From the NCBI GenBank assembly GCA_024635665.1, contig JAGXIM010000002.1:1-35947 (forward strand): DNA of 35,947 bases, in the 5' to 3' direction. The notes beneath the pieces are model-generated. The model saw only the letters and a program-made list of their open reading frames with translations, did not search any database and was not told where the DNA came from. A program made the position numbers and the translations under genes. The stretch is from Salinimicrobium sp. Lineage in GTDB: Bacteria > Bacteroidota > Bacteroidia > Flavobacteriales > Flavobacteriaceae. Positions 1 through 10,240 of this stretch are shown here, one piece after another. The first letter of the stretch is position 1; each line of letters starts with the position of its first letter.

Positions 1-531
1 GCTTCCAATGCCTTTTCAGCTGAATTGCAGCAATACTTAAAAGAGCAGCATACCATTGCCCCCGAAGATACCCGTGCTATCAATATTAATAATTCCCTTG
101 AAAATGCCAAGAGGTTCTATGACCTTATGGATATGATCAAGTTCTTCTTCTGGGGAGTGGGAATTTGTACCATTATCGCCGGAGTCGTTGGGGTGAGCAA
201 TATTATGCTCATTATTGTCAAAGAAAGGACGCGGGAAATTGGGGTTAGAAAAGCATTGGGTGCAGAACCTTTGTCAATTGTTGTGATGATTCTTCATGAA
301 TCCATTTTTGTCACTGCAATAGCCGGTTTTATTGGTCTAATAGCAAGCCTCGCACTTCTGGAATTGGTAGGACCCATGATTGAGACCAACTACATTGCAA
401 ATCCTTCAGTGAATTTTACGGTTGCGCTAACCACTGTGTTTATCCTGGTAATTGCAGGTGCACTGGCAGGATTTTTTCCGGCCTGGCGGGCAGCTAAAAT
501 CAAACCTATTGTAGCATTAAGAGATGAATAG
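1..531 (+). CDS. ABC transporter permease, MacB/FtsX-like (C-terminal part; 5' end outside window)
   Basis: Frame is open from base 1; 'GVVGVSNIMLIIVKERTREIGVRKALGAEP' and 'FFPAWRAAKIKPIVALRDE' are typical of MacB-type FtsX permeases. Confidence 0.93.
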   Translation, partial: ASNAFSAELQQYLKEQHTIAPEDTRAININNSLENAKRFYDLMDMIKFFFWGVGICTIIAGVVGVSNIMLIIVKERTREIGVRKALGAEPLSIVVMILHESIFVTAIAGFIGLIASLALLELVGPMIETNYIANPSVNFTVALTTVFILVIAGALAGFFPAWRAAKIKPIVALRDE

Positions 532-533
532 CC

Positions 534-1799
534 ATGTTTAGCAAGGACAATTGGGACGAGATACTTGAGGCTTTAAGCGCCAATTGGTTTAGGACAATCC
601 TCACTGCCTTCGGGGTATTGTGGGGGATCTTTATTTTGGTGATCCTCCTGGCGGCAGGGAAAGGTCTGGAAAATGGCGTGAAACAGGGCTTTGGTGGAAT
701 GGCGACAAATTCCATGTTCATGTGGACGCAAGTGACTTCCAAACCTTATAAAGGCCTTCCGAAAGGCAGGCGCTATGAATTTAAAACAGAGGATGTGACT
801 GTTCTCAAACAGGAAATCCCCAATCTCCGATTTGTTTCCCCGCGAAATCAGTTGGGCGGCTTTGGCGGGGCGAACAATGTGGTAAGAGGGTTAAATACAG
901 GAGCATATAACGTGTACGGGGATTACCCGGAGATCATTCAGCAGGAACCCATGGATATTACTTCTGGAAGGTTTTTGAATTATTCAGATATCGACCAAAA
1001 AAGGAAAATTGCGGTGATTGGGCAGGGGGTGCAGAATGATTTATATGAAAAGGGCGAAGAAGTAATTGGATCCTACTTAAAAATAAATGGAGTGAACTTC
1101 ATGGTGGTGGGAACCTACAAGAAAAAAGGCGGGGGCAATGGAAACGTTGAAGAAGCCCAGAAACAGATTTTTGTCCCATTCACAGCTTTTTCACAAGCCT
1201 TCAACAGGGGGAATAATGTAGGCTGGATGGCAATAACCGCACAAGATGGTTCTTCTATCACCCAACTTAAAAGCAAGGTATTTGAAATAATAAAATCCCG
1301 TCATTCCATTCATCCCGAAGATGAACGTGCCATAGGAAATTTTGATCTTTATGAGGAATTCAGCAAGATCAACGGATTGTTCGTAGCCTTAAAAGGGGTA
1401 GCTTATTTCGTAGGGGTACTTGTGTTGCTTTCAGGAATCATCGGGATTAGCAATATCATGTTGATCGTGGTAAAAGAACGTACCAACGAAATTGGAGTGA
1501 GAAGGGCACTCGGGGCGACCCCATGGGCGATACGCGGCCAAATCCTCACTGAATCTATTTTCCTCACCATAATTTCTGGTATGGCCGGGATCGCACTTGC
1601 AACAGGCGTCATTGCTCTTATCAATATAGCTTTGAGTGGGATGGATACTTCCGAAATGATGTTCGCAAATCCCAGTGTCGATCTGGGGGTTGTGATGATA
1701 GCACTGGGAATCCTGGTGGTTTCTGGGTTATTAGCGGGATTGATCCCTGCACAAAATGCCATCAAAGTAAAACCAGTTGATGCCTTAAGAACCGAATAA
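534..1799 (+). CDS. ABC transporter permease, MacB-like with periplasmic domain
   Basis: N-terminal TM, MacB_PCD-like region, C-terminal FtsX motif 'GISNIMLIVVKERTNEIGVRRALGATPWAI'. Confidence 0.94.
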   Translation: MFSKDNWDEILEALSANWFRTILTAFGVLWGIFILVILLAAGKGLENGVKQGFGGMATNSMFMWTQVTSKPYKGLPKGRRYEFKTEDVTVLKQEIPNLRFVSPRNQLGGFGGANNVVRGLNTGAYNVYGDYPEIIQQEPMDITSGRFLNYSDIDQKRKIAVIGQGVQNDLYEKGEEVIGSYLKINGVNFMVVGTYKKKGGGNGNVEEAQKQIFVPFTAFSQAFNRGNNVGWMAITAQDGSSITQLKSKVFEIIKSRHSIHPEDERAIGNFDLYEEFSKINGLFVALKGVAYFVGVLVLLSGIIGISNIMLIVVKERTNEIGVRRALGATPWAIRGQILTESIFLTIISGMAGIALATGVIALINIALSGMDTSEMMFANPSVDLGVVMIALGILVVSGLLAGLIPAQNAIKVKPVDALRTE

Positions 1800-1823
1800 A
1801 AACAAAAAGTAAATAATTCAACA

Positions 1824-2939
1824 ATGAAAAGATTTGTCACCATTTCAATCCTGGTCCTTATAGCTGTAGCGTTTATAGGATCTTTGTACTACTTGTACGC
1901 TAAAAACCAGGAAGACCCCACCGTTTATGAGACCGAGCAGCCTTCTAGGCAAACGATCATGAAGAAAACTGTGGCCACTGGGAACATCGTACCGAAGGAA
2001 GAAGTACTTATCAAGCCGAACATTTCAGGAATTATTGATGAGATCTATATCGAAGCCGGGGAGCGGGTAAACGCGGGCGACCTTATTGCGAAAATCCGGG
2101 TGATCCCAAACGTTTCTTCCTTGCAAAGTGCAAAAGACGCAGTACAATCTGCTAAGATCAACCTGGACGATCAAAGAAAAAACTTTGAGCGTCAAAATGC
2201 CCTTTTTGAGAAGGGAGTGATTTCTGCAAACGAATATGAGGCGGCAGATGTGGCTTTTAAGCAGGCGCAACAAAATTACCGTTCGGCACAGCAAAATTAC
2301 GAGATTGTACGAACCGGTACCACCAGCGGCCTGGGGACTGCAGCCAATACTATGATTCGGTCCACAGTTAGTGGAATGGTGCTCGACGTACCTGTGAAAG
2401 TGGGGAACCAGGTGATTGAAAGCAACAATTTTAATGAAGGGACAACGATCGCAATCCTTGCCGATGTGAACAAAATGATCTTCGAAGGAAAAGTAGATGA
2501 AAGTGAAGTAGGAAAAATCAAAGAAAATCTGCCGCTGGAAGTAACTGTTGGGGCCATAGAAAACAAAACCTTTGATGCAATCCTGGATTATATTGCGCCC
2601 AAAGGAATAGAAGAAAATGGGGCCATCCAGTTCGATATTGAGGGAACCCTGGACAAAGCCGATACTACTTTTATAAGGGCAGGACTAAGTGCAAATGCTT
2701 CGATCATCCTGGCACGTGCCGATGATGTTCTGGCGATCAAAGAGGCTTTGGTGCAGTTTGATCCCAAGACACAGCAGCCTTTCGTGGAAGTGGCCACGGG
2801 TGACCAGCAGTTTGAACGCAGGGATATTGAGCTGGGCGTAAGTGACGGAATCTATGTGGAAGTCAAAAATGGCATTTCAGAAGGCGATAACATTAAAGTT
2901 TGGAACCAATTGAAGCCGGCGGAATTTAATGCCCAATAA
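1824..2939 (+). CDS. Efflux periplasmic adaptor (HlyD/RND-MFP family)
   Basis: N-terminal TM, lipoyl-like 'KPNISGIIDEIYIEAGERVNAGDLIAKI', coiled-coil hairpin, beta-barrel region. Confidence 0.93.
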   Translation: MKRFVTISILVLIAVAFIGSLYYLYAKNQEDPTVYETEQPSRQTIMKKTVATGNIVPKEEVLIKPNISGIIDEIYIEAGERVNAGDLIAKIRVIPNVSSLQSAKDAVQSAKINLDDQRKNFERQNALFEKGVISANEYEAADVAFKQAQQNYRSAQQNYEIVRTGTTSGLGTAANTMIRSTVSGMVLDVPVKVGNQVIESNNFNEGTTIAILADVNKMIFEGKVDESEVGKIKENLPLEVTVGAIENKTFDAILDYIAPKGIEENGAIQFDIEGTLDKADTTFIRAGLSANASIILARADDVLAIKEALVQFDPKTQQPFVEVATGDQQFERRDIELGVSDGIYVEVKNGISEGDNIKVWNQLKPAEFNAQ

Positions 2940-2987
2940 TCGTAACATTTCCAACAAAACAAAGACTTACCTTTTACAACCGCAATT

Positions 2988-4424
2988 ATGAAAAAAATCT
3001 TCTTGTCTGCAGCTTTCCTTTTCTTAGGAATTTCTGCAAACGCACAAAATGATGAATGGACCCTTCAGGAATGTATAGCATATGCATTGGACAACAACAT
3101 TTCCATTAAGCAATCTGCCCTTGACGTAGACCTTGCGGATATTCAGATATCAGATGCCTTCGGAAATTTCCTCCCCGGGCTCAATGCTAACGCTTCCAAT
3201 TTTTGGAACACCGGACTAACGCAAAATATCACTACCGGGATCCTTCAGACGCAAACCACCCGTAACTTTTCGGCCGGTGTTACTGCCGGTGTCAGCCTGT
3301 TTGACGGGTTGAGGAACATAAAGCAGTACCAGTACGCAAAAATGGCAAAATTGGCCAGCCAATATTCGCTGGAGCAAATGAAAGATGATATTGCCCTTTT
3401 TGTCGCGAATTCTTACTTACAAGTTCTTTTTAACAAAGAAAACCTAAAGGTTATCCAGTCGCAATATGCCATCACGATGGAGCAGTTGGAGAGGGTGGAA
3501 GAATTGGTGGAAGCCGGTGCAGTCCCCAGGGGCGACCTGTTGGAAATAAAAGCGAACGCAGCCAGCGAAGAACAACGCATGATCGTTGCCGAAAACCAGA
3601 TTGAAATTTCGCTTGTAGCTTTAGCGCAAACTCTCCTGATCGAAAATTATAAAGATTTTGATATTGCTGAAAGGGATTACGATGTTTTTGGACATGAAAT
3701 CCTTGACGTGCCGGTTTCTGAAGTGATCGAGACAGCCGAAGAGGAGCGGTATGAAGTGAAAGTAGCCGAAATGAACCAGGAACTCAGTAAAAAAGAACTG
3801 GAGATCGCCCGCGGCGCCTATTATCCTACCCTTGATGGTTTTTTTAGGTATAACACCCGGGAATCAGATGCTGGAAGGTTCGTGGCTGGTGGTTTGGATC
3901 CCGACGAACCTTACCGGGAAATTGGATTTGTGGAAGGCACAAGGGAAGTTGTGGTAGCCCCTAACCAAATGACTACACTTGGAGATCCGCTTCCGTTTTT
4001 TGAGCAACTCCAATTGAATGACGGGATCTCTTACGGGGTTCAGCTCAATGTTCCCATTTTCAATGGTTTTGCCACCCGCAACAGCGTGAAACGTAGTAAA
4101 GTAAATGTGTTGAGGTCAGAATATCAACTGGAGCAAACCAGGCTCGATTTGGAGGCTAATGTTTACCAGGCCTACACCGATGCAAAAGGCGCGATTAAAG
4201 CCTATGAAGCGGCATTGGTAGCACTGGACGCCCAGGTTTTAGCTTATGATTATGCCACAGAGCGTTACAACGTAGGCCTAACCAATGCTTTTGATTTTAG
4301 CCAGGCCAAGTTCAACCTGGAAAATGCCCAAAGCGAGGTGCTTCGGACTAAATATGATTATATATTCAAACTAAAAGTATTGGAACTCTATTTTGGAGTC
4401 CCTGTCACTGATCTTAAATTTTAA
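2988..4424 (+). CDS. TolC family outer membrane efflux protein
   Basis: Signal peptide 'MKKIFLSAAFLFLGISANAQ', 'LQECIAYALDNNISIKQS', repeated coiled-coil halves, location between adaptor genes. Confidence 0.95.
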   Translation: MKKIFLSAAFLFLGISANAQNDEWTLQECIAYALDNNISIKQSALDVDLADIQISDAFGNFLPGLNANASNFWNTGLTQNITTGILQTQTTRNFSAGVTAGVSLFDGLRNIKQYQYAKMAKLASQYSLEQMKDDIALFVANSYLQVLFNKENLKVIQSQYAITMEQLERVEELVEAGAVPRGDLLEIKANAASEEQRMIVAENQIEISLVALAQTLLIENYKDFDIAERDYDVFGHEILDVPVSEVIETAEEERYEVKVAEMNQELSKKELEIARGAYYPTLDGFFRYNTRESDAGRFVAGGLDPDEPYREIGFVEGTREVVVAPNQMTTLGDPLPFFEQLQLNDGISYGVQLNVPIFNGFATRNSVKRSKVNVLRSEYQLEQTRLDLEANVYQAYTDAKGAIKAYEAALVALDAQVLAYDYATERYNVGLTNAFDFSQAKFNLENAQSEVLRTKYDYIFKLKVLELYFGVPVTDLKF

Positions 4425-4427
4425 ATA

Positions 4428-5702
4428 ATGAAGAAAAACAACCTTTATATTATAATAGGAATTGCCCTGGTGGTCATCATTTTGCTGGTAGTTGGAAAAA
4501 AAGCGGGATGGTTTGGCAAATCGGGGAATTTCAAGGAAGTTGAGATCACCAAAGTTGAAAGAATAGATATTATTGAAACAGTTTCTGCAACAGGGAAAAT
4601 CCAGCCAGAAATTGAGGTGAAACTTTCTTCGGAAGTTTCCGGGGAGATTATTGAACTTCCGGTGGTGGAAGGGCAACAGGTCCAAAAAGGGGACTTGTTG
4701 GTGCGTGTCAACCCAGAGCTTTACCAGTCGAGCCTCGAAAGATCCAGGGCTGGCCTGCAGAATATTCGCGCCGGGCTCTCCCAAACAGAGGCAAGTTTGA
4801 GGGAAGCAGAAGCAAATTATGAACGCAACAAATCCCTTTTTGAAAAAGGTATTATTTCCAAAGCCGAATGGGATAGGATTGTTTCGGCTTATGAAGTTGC
4901 ACAAGCGAACCGCCAATCGGCTTTTTATAATGTGAAAAGTGCTCAGGCCAGTGTAAATGAAGCACTCGAAAATTTAGGACGCACCAATATTTATGCACCT
5001 ATGTCTGGAACCATTTCTTCGCTTGATGCAGAGCTTGGCGAAAGGGTAGTTGGAACTCAGCAAATGGCCGGTACAGAGATCCTTCGGGTTGCAGATCTCT
5101 CAAACATGGAAGTGGAAGTGGATGTAAATGAAAATGATATTGTGAAAATCTCAATTGGGGATTCTACTATTGTCGAAGTAGATGCTTATCTGGGACAGGA
5201 ATTTAGAGGTGTAGTCACTGAAATTTCAAATTCTGCAAATGCAACTGCTACTGCCGACCAGGTGACCAACTTTAAGGTGAAAGTGCGCATTTTGGAGGAA
5301 TCCTATGAGCACCTGCTGGAAGGAAAGCCAGATAATTATTCCCCTTTTCGCCCTGGAATGACAGCAACGGTAGATATCATCACCAACAGGAAAGACGGTG
5401 TGATTGCAGTGCCAATTAGTGCGGTGGTTGTGAAAAGCGATACAACCGCGGGTCGCAGTACCGGCGGGCAAAACAGTGCAGTGGCTACAAATCAAAAGTT
5501 TGAAACTGTTTTTGTGAAGGAAGGTGATGAAGCTGAATTGCGTGTAGTGGTGACGGGAATCCAGGATGATAGAAACATTGAGATCACTCAGGGTCTTGAA
5601 GAGGGGGAAGAAGTGATCACAGGGCCTTACAACACCGTTACCAGGAGCTTAAAAGCTGGTGACAACGTGGAGGTGGTAAGTACAGAGGAATTATCTGAAT
5701 AG
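4428..5702 (+). CDS. Efflux periplasmic adaptor (HlyD/MacA-like), second copy
   Basis: 'KLSSEVSGEIIELPVVEGQQVQKGDLLVRV' lipoyl half, 'FRPGMTATVDIITNRKDGVIAVPISAVV' barrel; starts 3 nt after tolC stop. Confidence 0.94.
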   Translation: MKKNNLYIIIGIALVVIILLVVGKKAGWFGKSGNFKEVEITKVERIDIIETVSATGKIQPEIEVKLSSEVSGEIIELPVVEGQQVQKGDLLVRVNPELYQSSLERSRAGLQNIRAGLSQTEASLREAEANYERNKSLFEKGIISKAEWDRIVSAYEVAQANRQSAFYNVKSAQASVNEALENLGRTNIYAPMSGTISSLDAELGERVVGTQQMAGTEILRVADLSNMEVEVDVNENDIVKISIGDSTIVEVDAYLGQEFRGVVTEISNSANATATADQVTNFKVKVRILEESYEHLLEGKPDNYSPFRPGMTATVDIITNRKDGVIAVPISAVVVKSDTTAGRSTGGQNSAVATNQKFETVFVKEGDEAELRVVVTGIQDDRNIEITQGLEEGEEVITGPYNTVTRSLKAGDNVEVVSTEELSE

Positions 5703-5710
5703 AAAAAGCT

Positions 5711-6373
5711 TTGGGACACATTCTTTGCATTGAAACAGCCACAACCAATTGTTCGGTTGCCATTGGAAAGGAAGGCAAAGTTGTGGCCTTAAAGGAAGAT
5801 TACAGCGATAACTATTCCCACGCCGAAAGGCTTCACCTTTTCATACAGGAGGTTTTAAAGGAGAACAACCTGCAGCCAACAGATCTTGCGGCTATTGCCG
5901 TAAGCAAAGGTCCTGGATCCTATACGGGTCTGCGGATTGGCGTTTCGGCTGCAAAAGGACTTTGTTTTTCACTGGACCTGCCGCTTATTTCCATTCCTAC
6001 CCTCACTTCCCTGGCCTGGCAGGTGCCAGAAGAAAAAAGTACGTTCATTGTGCCACTTTTGGATGCCCGCAGGATGGAAGTTTATACCGCCGGGTTCACA
6101 GTATCCAAAGAGCAAATCTTTGACACCCGGGCGGAGATACTTGAACCGAATTCTTTCGCTAAATATCTGGACAAAGGAACCGTGACCTTTATCGGTAGTG
6201 GGGTGGAAAAATTCAGGAACATTTGTGGGCACGAAAATGCCCGGTTTATGGAAGGAAAATTGCCATCGGCCCAGGAAATGGTGCCGCTTGCTGAAATAAA
6301 GTTCCAAAAAAGGGATTTTGAGGATGTGGCTTATTTTGAGCCTTATTATCTGAAAGATTTTATGGTGGGGTAA
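5711..6373 (+). CDS. tsaB: tRNA t6A biosynthesis protein TsaB
   Basis: 'ILCIETATTNCSVAIGKEGKVVALKE...VSKGPGSYTGLRIGVSAAKGLCFSLDLPLISIPTL'; start codon is TTG at 5711. Confidence 0.93.
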   Translation: MGHILCIETATTNCSVAIGKEGKVVALKEDYSDNYSHAERLHLFIQEVLKENNLQPTDLAAIAVSKGPGSYTGLRIGVSAAKGLCFSLDLPLISIPTLTSLAWQVPEEKSTFIVPLLDARRMEVYTAGFTVSKEQIFDTRAEILEPNSFAKYLDKGTVTFIGSGVEKFRNICGHENARFMEGKLPSAQEMVPLAEIKFQKRDFEDVAYFEPYYLKDFMVG

Positions 6374-6420
6374 TTAACCTGCTTGATTGGCAGAAGAAGT
6401 TACGTTTCTCTTTTATAGTA

Positions 6421-6459
6421 TAACAAAACGGCCACAGGAATCCTGTGGCCGTTTTGTTA
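6421..6459. terminator. Bidirectional hairpin between convergent tsaB and mscS-like genes
   Basis: TAACAAAACGGCCACAGGA-a-TCCTGTGGCCGTTTTGTTA: perfect 19-bp arms, T-rich tract on either strand. Confidence 0.9.
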
Positions 6460-6478
6460 TTCAAAAATGTGCTTTTCT

Positions 6479-7330
6479 TTACTTATTTTCGGCCGGAGCT
6501 TCTTTGCTGTGATTGAAGAAATGTACGTCGCGCTGCGGGAAAGGAATTGTGATCCCGGCAGCTTCAAGCCTTGTTTTGCTTTCTTCGATAGTGTACCAAT
6601 GCCGATCCCAAAACACTTCATTCCTTGCCCAAAACCTTACTGAGAGGTTCACTGAACTGTCGGCCAACTCTTTCACCACTACTGCGGGTGCTGGATCGGT
6701 GAGTATATCCTCCTGTTCCTTCAGGAGATCCATGATCACATCTTTGGCCACTTTGATATTGCTTTCATATGAAATCCCAATGGTAATAGCGTCCCGTCTT
6801 GTTTCTTCCCCCGAATAGTTGATGATATTCTCGTTGGATAGTTCCCCGTTGGGAATAATAGCAAGTTGGTTTCCGAAAGTGTTGAGCTTTGTGTAAAACA
6901 TGGAAATGTCTTTCACGCTGCCCGAAATGCCATTGACTTCAATCCAATCGCCAAGCTTAAACGGTTTCAATAAAATGATGAGCACGCCGCCGGCAAAATT
7001 GGAAAGTGAACCCTGTAATGCCAGTCCTATTGCCAAACCTGCCGCCCCTAAAACAGCAATAAATGAGGTGGTCTGAATCCCCAGCATTCCAATTACGCTT
7101 ATTAATAAAAGAACGAGGAGGGCACCGTTGGCCAGGTTGAGAAGGAATTTGGTCAAAGCTGGATCGTGTCCTTTCTTGTCGAAAAAGCGTTTCATGTACT
7201 TGATCAACAATTTTATGATCCACCAGCCAACGACCAGCCATAACAGCGCTCCTATTAGATCTGGTAATAAAAGAATAAATCGGTCGAAATATTCTTCAGT
7301 AATAGTTTTTATATCGTCAATTTCCTCCAT
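6479..7330 (-). CDS. Small-conductance mechanosensitive ion channel (MscS family)
   Basis: 'AVLGAAGLAIGLALQGSLSNFAGGVLIILLKPFKLGDWIEVNGISGSVKDI' MscS pore and beta-domain signature. Confidence 0.96.
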   Translation of the reverse strand: MEEIDDIKTITEEYFDRFILLLPDLIGALLWLVVGWWIIKLLIKYMKRFFDKKGHDPALTKFLLNLANGALLVLLLISVIGMLGIQTTSFIAVLGAAGLAIGLALQGSLSNFAGGVLIILLKPFKLGDWIEVNGISGSVKDISMFYTKLNTFGNQLAIIPNGELSNENIINYSGEETRRDAITIGISYESNIKVAKDVIMDLLKEQEDILTDPAPAVVVKELADSSVNLSVRFWARNEVFWDRHWYTIEESKTRLEAAGITIPFPQRDVHFFNHSKEAPAENK

Positions 7331-7446
7331 TCAGAATGTTTTGCTGCAAAAATTATATTTTTAACGCTTTTTTTACGTTTAAGTTCTGTTAAATCTACAG
7401 CAAAGAGTCTTTTAAAACTCACCAGAGGTTAGGCTAGAAATAAAAA

Positions 7447-7467
7447 AAGCTCCCATAACAGGAGCTT
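7447..7467 (-). terminator. Rho-independent terminator of the dodecin gene
   Basis: AAGCTCC-cataaca-GGAGCTT followed by T-run on minus strand. Confidence 0.8.
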
Positions 7468-7492
7468 CGTCAACTAATTAAAACTGCCTGCT

Positions 7493-7696
7493 CTAGGCTC
7501 CCACTTCAAAAGTAATCTTAGTGATCACCCTGTAATCGGTAATGTTATCACCGGAAACGTTCGCGGTTTGCTCCTTCACGTAAACAGAGCGGATATTTTT
7601 AATTGATTTTGCTGCGGTTTTTACTGCATTCTTGACGGCTTCTTCCCAACTTTTATCAGAATTAGCCATTATTTCTACAACTTTTAAGACTGCCAT
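7493..7696 (-). CDS. Dodecin family protein
   Basis: 'MAVLKVVEIMANSDKSWEEAVKNAVKTAAKSIKNIRSVYVKEQTANVSGDNITDYRVITKITFEVGA'; the internal Met at 7696 is the likely start, not the ORF-track start. Confidence 0.93.
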   Translation of the reverse strand: MAVLKVVEIMANSDKSWEEAVKNAVKTAAKSIKNIRSVYVKEQTANVSGDNITDYRVITKITFEVGA

Positions 7697-7873
7697 AATA
7701 CTTTGTTTTTTATTGGTTAATAAATTTCTTAAATGATTCATTATCAATTTACAAAATCATTATCCTTTTATAAGCAAAGAATTGTTAAACCTTCGGGAAT
7801 TTTAAAGACAGGCATTGGCAAGTCATTCTCTTAAATAATCTGTATTTTGCATTTGCAAAAACAGTTTTGGATT

Positions 7874-10162
7874 ATGGAGGATATCTACATTGTTATGCTC
7901 GTTGCCCTTTTTGCTTTGGCGGTCACCGATTTGGTGGTGGGAGTTAGTAACGATGCCATTAATTTTCTCAGTTCTTCTATCGGTTCCCGGGCTTTTTCCT
8001 TGCGTAACATCCTCATAGTTGCCAGTATTGGTGTAGGGGTTGGAGCAATTTTCTCCAGCGGATTAATGGAAGTTGCGCGAAAAGGAATTTTTCTGCCCGG
8101 GCAGTTTTATTTTGAAGAAATCATGATCATTTTCATGGCCGTCATGATTACCGATGTGCTTTTGCTCGACTTTTTCAACTCCCTTGGATTACCAACTTCC
8201 ACAACAGTTTCTATTGTTTTCGAACTTTTGGGGGCGGCAGTGAGTATGGCTGCGATCAAGGTTTATTCCGCCTCTGGAAACCTGGGTGACATACTTGACT
8301 ATATCAATACCAGTAAAGCGACCGAGATTATTGTTGGGATCCTCATGGCTGTGGTCGTGGCGTTTGTCATTGGTGCCTTTGTGCAATATTTTTCCCGTCT
8401 CATATTTTCTTTTCAGTATGAGCGAAAAATAAAGTATGCAGGTGCCATTTTTGGAGGGTTTTCCCTTACAGCAATACTTTATTTCATCCTGCTCAAAGGG
8501 CTTAAATCGGTTACTTTTATTTCTGAAGGTGTTCAGGATTATATTGATAATAACACCTTGATTATTATCGGCGGTGGTCTGGTACTTTTCTCAATACTCT
8601 CTCAGGTACTTATGAGTTTCTTTAAAGTCGACATTTTAAAGGCCGTTATTTTAGTGGGTACTTTTTCCCTGGCCCTTGCTTTTGCCGGTAATGACCTGGT
8701 CAACTTTATTGGTGTGCCTATTGCGGCATGGCAATCTTTTGTGCTTTGGCAGGACGCTTTCCATGCGACTGGCGTGATCCCATCAGAATTTTTAATGACC
8801 GATCTACAGGGACAGGTGCCCACGCCTCCGTTCCTGTTAGTTGCGGCCGGTGGGGTCATGATAGCCACCCTTTGGTTTTCAAGTAAGGCCCGATCTGTGG
8901 TGGAAACCGGGGTCAACCTTTCGAGACAGGGAGAAGGCAGTGAACGTTTTGAACCTAATTTTCTTTCTCGCGGGATTGTCAGGTATTCGGTTTTCTTCGG
9001 AAATGTGGTGGGGGCAATAACCCCAAAAGTCATTCGTAATAAAATTGAGGAGAAATTCACAAAGCCGCAAGGGTTCCGGGAAAATGCTGAAGAAGCACCG
9101 GCTTTCGACATGGTGCGCGCTTCTGTCAACCTCGTGGTGGCCAGTATCCTCATCTCCATTGGTACAAGCTTAAAACTGCCACTTTCCACTACTTATGTAA
9201 CTTTTATGGTTGCCATGGGTACATCTTTGGCCGATAGGGCCTGGGATAGGGAAAGTGCTGTTTATAGGGTGGCGGGTGTGGTTAATGTGGTGGGTGGATG
9301 GTTTATTACAGCTCTGGTTGCTTTCACCGCCGCTGCTATTTTTGGGGTGATTATTTTCTATGGAGGCATAATAGCGATCTCCGTGCTCCTGGCATTTGCT
9401 GTGTTTATGGTGACCCGGAATATTGTTCTCCACAGCCGGAAAGAAAAGGAAAAAGCCCGCAAAAAGCCTTTTAGCAGGAAAGACATCAGCACCATTAATG
9501 ATATTGTCACCGAAAGCTCAAAAAATATCTCCACGGTTATTGGTGGGGTGAACCAAATGTTCTCAAAAACAGTGAAAAACCTGGGCTACTATGACAAAAA
9601 TAAGCTTAAGAAGAACAAAAAAGCCATAAAAACGCTGGAAAGGGAGATTGATGAGCTCAAACGGAATATTTTCTACTTCATTAAAACAATTGAGGAAAAT
9701 TCTCTCGACTCCAACCGTTTTTATATACTTATCCTGGATTATCTACAGGATATGGTTCAGTCAATTGGATACATTACGAGGAATAGCTACAACCATGTGA
9801 ACAACAACCACAAAAACCTGAAATTTAATCAGATTAGAGACCTCAAAAAAGTCGATAATAAGATCCAGATGTTGTTCGACGAAATAGGAGCCATTTTTGA
9901 CGAACAGGATTTTGGCAGGATCGAAAAAGTTCTGGCTGAAAAGCAGGATTTGCTGGACGAAGTCGCGGAATTGATTGAAAAACAGATAAGCAGGATACGA
10001 ACTTCCGAAAGTAGTCCGAAAAATTCTGAACTTTACTTCGGATTACTCCTGGAAACAAAAGATTTAGTGACTTCTACCATGAACCTGCTCGAATTGTACC
10101 GGGAATTTGATTTGGTTATACAAACCGCTTCTCTTGGGAGACTGGAAAAAAATGAAAGCTAA
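7874..10162 (+). CDS. Inorganic phosphate transporter (PiT family) with C-terminal PhoU-like helical domain
   Basis: 'VTDLVVGVSNDAINFLSSSIGSRAFSLRNILIVASIGVGVGAIFSSG' and 'GNDLVNFIGVPIAAWQS', TM-rich core, then charged helical tail; start at MEDIYIVML more likely than 7847. Confidence 0.94.
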   Translation: MEDIYIVMLVALFALAVTDLVVGVSNDAINFLSSSIGSRAFSLRNILIVASIGVGVGAIFSSGLMEVARKGIFLPGQFYFEEIMIIFMAVMITDVLLLDFFNSLGLPTSTTVSIVFELLGAAVSMAAIKVYSASGNLGDILDYINTSKATEIIVGILMAVVVAFVIGAFVQYFSRLIFSFQYERKIKYAGAIFGGFSLTAILYFILLKGLKSVTFISEGVQDYIDNNTLIIIGGGLVLFSILSQVLMSFFKVDILKAVILVGTFSLALAFAGNDLVNFIGVPIAAWQSFVLWQDAFHATGVIPSEFLMTDLQGQVPTPPFLLVAAGGVMIATLWFSSKARSVVETGVNLSRQGEGSERFEPNFLSRGIVRYSVFFGNVVGAITPKVIRNKIEEKFTKPQGFRENAEEAPAFDMVRASVNLVVASILISIGTSLKLPLSTTYVTFMVAMGTSLADRAWDRESAVYRVAGVVNVVGGWFITALVAFTAAAIFGVIIFYGGIIAISVLLAFAVFMVTRNIVLHSRKEKEKARKKPFSRKDISTINDIVTESSKNISTVIGGVNQMFSKTVKNLGYYDKNKLKKNKKAIKTLEREIDELKRNIFYFIKTIEENSLDSNRFYILILDYLQDMVQSIGYITRNSYNHVNNNHKNLKFNQIRDLKKVDNKIQMLFDEIGAIFDEQDFGRIEKVLAEKQDLLDEVAELIEKQISRIRTSESSPKNSELYFGLLLETKDLVTSTMNLLELYREFDLVIQTASLGRLEKNES

Positions 10163-10240
10163 AAATGCCCTTTTTGAATGGGTAGCTTCCGGACTTTTTC
10201 TGGAGCGAAGTGGAAGCTATCTTTTAGATTTTTCAATCAT

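Noticed and set aside
506-742. Antisense and shadow ORFs in the track (e.g. 506-742 -, 1403-1843 -, 8602-9189 -, 26080-26559 -, 26998-27477 -)
   Set aside because: They lie opposite or out of frame with strongly recognisable genes, show no family signatures, and have reverse-translation-like composition.
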